Assembly: GCF_040958095.1 (NCBI RefSeq) | Contig: NC_091176.1 | Span: forward strand, 45,144,855-45,208,854 | Direction of reading: 5' to 3' | DNA: 64,000 nucleotides | DNA from: Procambarus clarkii | Lineage: Eukaryota > Arthropoda > Malacostraca > Decapoda > Cambaridae | Part shown: in pieces, positions 61,501-64,000 of the stretch | How positions within the stretch are numbered: position 1 is the first letter of the stretch | Layout of the letters: the number at the start of each line of letters is the position of its first letter | Program-made: the position numbers and the translations under genes | Notes under the pieces: model-generated | Told to the model about the DNA's origin: nothing | Databases searched by the model: none | The model's input: the letters and a program-made list of their open reading frames with translations, nothing else

Positions 61501-62142
61501 ATGAAGGGTTTCGAGATAACTACTAACTCTTCTGGGGAAGCAAAAGAACAAGCTGAAAGAGGTCAAGCTGCATCTGTCTTACTTGAGCAAATGTCTTGTT
61601 TGGTTGAATCAACGGTAAAAGCAAGGTCATCTTCTTCATCTTCTTCCTCATTATCGTCTTTATCGTCGTCCTCATCGTCGTCCTTATCGTCGTCCTCAGA
61701 CACATTCGAAAGTGACCGGTTGATTGACAAACTAAAGGGCTTGGTACTAAATAAGGCCATAAAGAGAAAGATGAAGAAGAAAGAAAAGGCACTAAGGAAG
61801 CTTGATTCTAGAAAAATCAAATGGCCATGGTCTTCAGATGGAGATGATGACACCAAGTCAGGGGAGGAATGGGAGAAGCAGGAGAATGTGGAGGAACGTG
61901 TCTTCGGTCAGGAAACAACAACAGGCACAGGTATGTATTTGTAATTAACTTTACTAATAAGAGGATTAATTTCAGTTGTACGTTATTTATTTTTTTGTGA
62001 TTAAAAGTTTTTTTTTTTTTATCTGTGAATTCCTATGCTCTGTTAAAATTTATTCGGTAGAGAATATATTAATGTCTTTGTTATTTGCTACTACACAGCT
62101 CCGCAACTTCCCAAAAAGAGATGTCGAAGTGACAGACACTAA
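61501..62142 (+). CDS. Ser-rich protein with basic nuclear-type region (spliced)
   Basis: Exons 61501-61930 and 62099-62142. The donor is CACAG/GTATGT and the acceptor TACTACACAG. After the join the frame continues with APQLPKKRC and ends at TAA 62140-62142. The protein starts MKGFEITTNSSGEAKE; a frame also extends upstream to 61447. A long Ser run with Leu (residues about 40-60), then a basic helix AIKRKMKKKEKALRKL, an acidic stretch and a final PKKRCR, point to a nuclear protein. It might be a small DNA-binding regulator, but no bZIP or other known fold is certain. No homologue in the window. Confidence 0.6.
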
Positions 62143-62654
62143 ATGGAAGATAGAAGCCATCATGGATAAAATCACACAGACTGGAGAAAAAAATGAGGAA
62201 TGCCTGTATAACAGAACCTTGAAACCGGTTTCTGAATGTTGTTGGCTGCATTGTAGGTGGCTTATTTCCCCAAGAAAATACTTTTACAAAATAAGCATGA
62301 ATGGACAGTTCAATCAGAAAATAGTAGTTGTTAGTCACTCTAAATAAATAATTGGGGTAAAAAAAGGTAAAAGAATGAGATACTGAATATATTATATTAT
62401 TTCCACAAATTAATTTATTTTATTATCCTACCCCAACCCAAATTTTTCCAAAAGGCTCCCAGGCCCCAACCTTTTTCTAGTATTTGGGCAATTTTTAATT
62501 CAAATTCACTTTTTTACGTAACTTCTTCAACCCAGCAGCCAAAAGCACCGGTGTCGAGCAATAGTGGGATCGCATCCGTGAGTGGGCATCCCGTAGCAGT
62601 CATACTCCCCAATTTCATTAACTTTCTGTCGCCCACAAGTTAAGGTAAAGAAGC
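62143..62654. other. Spacer with short shared repeat
   Basis: No gene supported. 62615-62645 matches 8615-8660 (AACTTTCTG-CGCCCACAAGTTAAGG). Short opposing frames at 61976-62347 have no content and overlap the intron and exon of the previous gene. Confidence 0.5.
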
Positions 62655-62815
62655 TGCGCTGAAAAAAAAATTGAAACAATGCTTATTGATGTCACAGAGA
62701 GAACATCAATACACCTCAATCCAAAGAATATTGATTAGAAAAAACGATGAACACCACCAACCTCAAGCAGAAGAATACTGATTTAATAAAAAATTTTTGG
62801 ACCGTTGAAGGTTGA
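62655..62815 (+). pseudogene. Remnant of the small coiled-coil gene
   Basis: Pieces resembling the 3' part of the gene at 62999 (GCTGAAAAAAAAATTGAAAC, CACCAACCTCAAGCAGAAGAA, then TTGAAGG) but with frame breaks and no start. Confidence 0.65.
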
Positions 62816-62906
62816 AGTCAACATTTTTAAAAGTGATATTTTAGATAAAGTGTTGAAAACCTTGTGATCAAACTCATGGCGGCGAAGTCCACCTAGTAAT
62901 GTAATA

Positions 62907-62998
62907 GCTGGTTGCCCGGAGCAGTACTGTGTCAGTTGAGCCATATATATAAATATTCGTTGCCGCCGACCACTCTCACTCTTATATTACATCCACTG
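62907..62998 (+). promoter_or_regulatory. Shared promoter block, copy 3
   Basis: GCTGGTTGCCCGGAGC, TATATATAAAT at 62944-62954, CACTCTCACTC and TACATCCACTG, then the ATG. The TATA box is about 45 bases from the ATG, so the leader is about 15-20 bases. Copies 1 and 2 lie at 27845 and 54755. Confidence 0.75.
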
Positions 62999-63451
62999 AT
63001 GGCCAGCTTCGCTGCTCTTCCAAAGAAAAAGTTGTCCGAGATGCTCTCTCCTCAGATGAACCCCAGGATGGAGAAAGATACGCTGAAAAAAAACTTGAAA
63101 CTATGCTGGGAAGAGGAAGAGGAGACACTAATATTGAATATAGAGAAAGAGTTGTTACAAATAATCCACGACATCAAGCTGAACAACACCAACCTCAAGC
63201 AGAATAATATCGACATCATCAAGCAGAATGAGACAATACTTTTGAAGACAGACCAAGAGTTGTTACAATTAATCAGCAAAATAATCACCAACATCAAGCA
63301 GAACAACACCGACATCAATCAGAACAACACACTATTGAAGATGATAGAGCAAGAGTTATTAAAAATAATCACTTACCTGAAGCAGAACTACACCGACCTC
63401 AAGCAGGAGATTGATGATTTAAAAAATGAAATTAAAGAGTTGGAAGGCTGA
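62999..63451 (+). CDS. Small coiled-coil protein, 150 residues
   Basis: Start ATGGCCAGC (MASFAALPKKKL). N-terminal basic part (PKKKLSEMLSPQ, RMEKDTLKKNLKL), then four near repeats of a heptad-type coiled coil (LLKTDQELLQLI, NIKQNNTDI, LKQNYTDLKQ) to KNEIKELEG. Possibly a dimerising regulator, but the fold is not a clear bZIP. It has a well-defined core promoter and a very short leader. Related degraded copies lie at 62655-62815 and 63570-63670, and a minus-strand relative at 54527. Confidence 0.7.
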   Translation: MASFAALPKKKLSEMLSPQMNPRMEKDTLKKNLKLCWEEEEETLILNIEKELLQIIHDIKLNNTNLKQNNIDIIKQNETILLKTDQELLQLISKIITNIKQNNTDINQNNTLLKMIEQELLKIITYLKQNYTDLKQEIDDLKNEIKELEG

Positions 63452-64000
63452 AACAACCCACCTTTCTTTTGAGGAATTGATATGTGCAACCACTTGGAAG
63501 TCATATTAATTTATGATGGGACCAAAGAGCCAATGTTATTCAAAACTTCCGCACAGTGACTGACATAGTGACTAACGTGGGTACATCACCGACCTGAAGA
63601 AGAAGAATACAAACCTCTGGCAGGAGATTGCTGATTAAAAAAAAAAAAAACTTTCGAACAGTTGAAGGCTGCCTCATTTCATTTTTAATTCCACTGTAAT
63701 TTTCACTAAATAAAAGTGTGTATGAATTATAAAATATATTGCTTTATTTTTTTTTAATTTTGCCTTTATTATTCTAGTGTACATAGGTAGGGGAATGGGG
63801 GCACCTTTTAATTTCACTGTAATTTTTCACTAAATAAAAAGTGAGCCCAGAATGGGAACAGATGTAGTATAATTAAAAAGTAAGATGATAATGTCAGTAT
63901 GGCTGGCACTAGTTCCGGTGAGTGTCAGTACAAGTTGTCATATGTCGGTATTGTGAAGACTGTCTAGATACGTGAAGGTGGGTTTGGAGTTATCCCACGC
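63452..64000. other. Downstream remnant and flank
   Basis: 63570-63670 repeats parts of the coiled-coil gene (ACCGACCTGAAGAAGAAGAATAC, CAGGAGATTG, GTTGAAGGCTG). The pieces CACTGTAATTTTCACTAAATAAAA at 63690 and 63819 are a direct repeat. Nothing else is seen to the window end. Confidence 0.5.

Noticed and set aside
61523..61856. Minus-strand ORFs opposite the Ser-rich gene
   Set aside because: Acidic or Thr/Met repeats are antisense of the Ser run; the plus-strand gene has splice sites.

Overview
The window looks like nuclear DNA of a decapod crustacean, most likely a crayfish-like animal, carrying a large block of AT-rich genes that resemble an endogenised large double-stranded DNA virus. 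Evidence for the decapod host is the arthropod telomere motif TTAGG, long AT, GA and GT microsatellites, several tRNA-derived SINEs, and LINE 3' ends of a type I recall from crayfish. Evidence for a virus-like element is the dense, mostly intronless, AT-rich gene block on both strands. It encodes a tyrosine recombinase, a divergent protein kinase, two RING proteins, a macrodomain protein, several single-pass membrane proteins, coiled-coil proteins and many orphans. An endogenous nimavirus-like element is my leading but unproven idea. I recognise no polymerase, helicase or other nimavirus hallmark here, so an unnamed virus or giant transposon is equally open.

Layout. 1-3.4 kb is host-type simple repeat, a short inverted TTAGG tract and SINE pieces. 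3.4-17.7 kb and 23.7-27.8 kb hold repeated copies of two linked families of unknown function. Family A is about 440-590 residues, with a conserved core around residues 50-240 and a variable Ser/Pro linker. Family B is about 180 residues. They often lie tail to tail. Some copies are intact and others carry stops, frameshifts or deletions. More distant family A members lie at 34.1-36.4 kb. Between the A/B blocks are small orphans (20.0-23.1 kb) and a partly deleted inverted duplication (about 22.06-23.71 and 26.75-27.30 kb), one arm of which carries a SINE absent from the other.

28-36.8 kb holds a cytochrome c gene, a RING protein, a macrodomain protein, a kinase operon-like trio and family A relatives. 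36.8-49.8 kb is the densest part: a Lys/Trp/Pro repeat protein broken in C runs, a broken methyltransferase-like protein, tail-anchored and N-anchored membrane proteins, a RING protein, a zinc-ribbon protein, the tyrosine recombinase, one of a pair of paralogues and an acidic repeat protein. 50-53 kb is a long vWA-domain protein with a visible intron. 53.2-54.3 kb is LINE debris. 54.5-63.5 kb has the second paralogue, an N-anchored Thr-rich protein, a very long coiled-coil protein with one in-frame stop, a spliced Ser-rich nuclear-type protein and a small coiled-coil family.

Gene expression signals are eukaryotic: TATA boxes about 30 bases before likely start sites, short leader exons with donor sites, polypyrimidine-AG acceptors just before coding exons, and one conserved TACTAAC branch point. 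Three gene pairs overlap stop with start (TAATG or ATGA), suggesting coupled translation of compact viral-type messages. Many genes are clean while others are broken, which fits a fairly recent, still partly intact integration. All function calls rest on motif reading only; no database search was possible.
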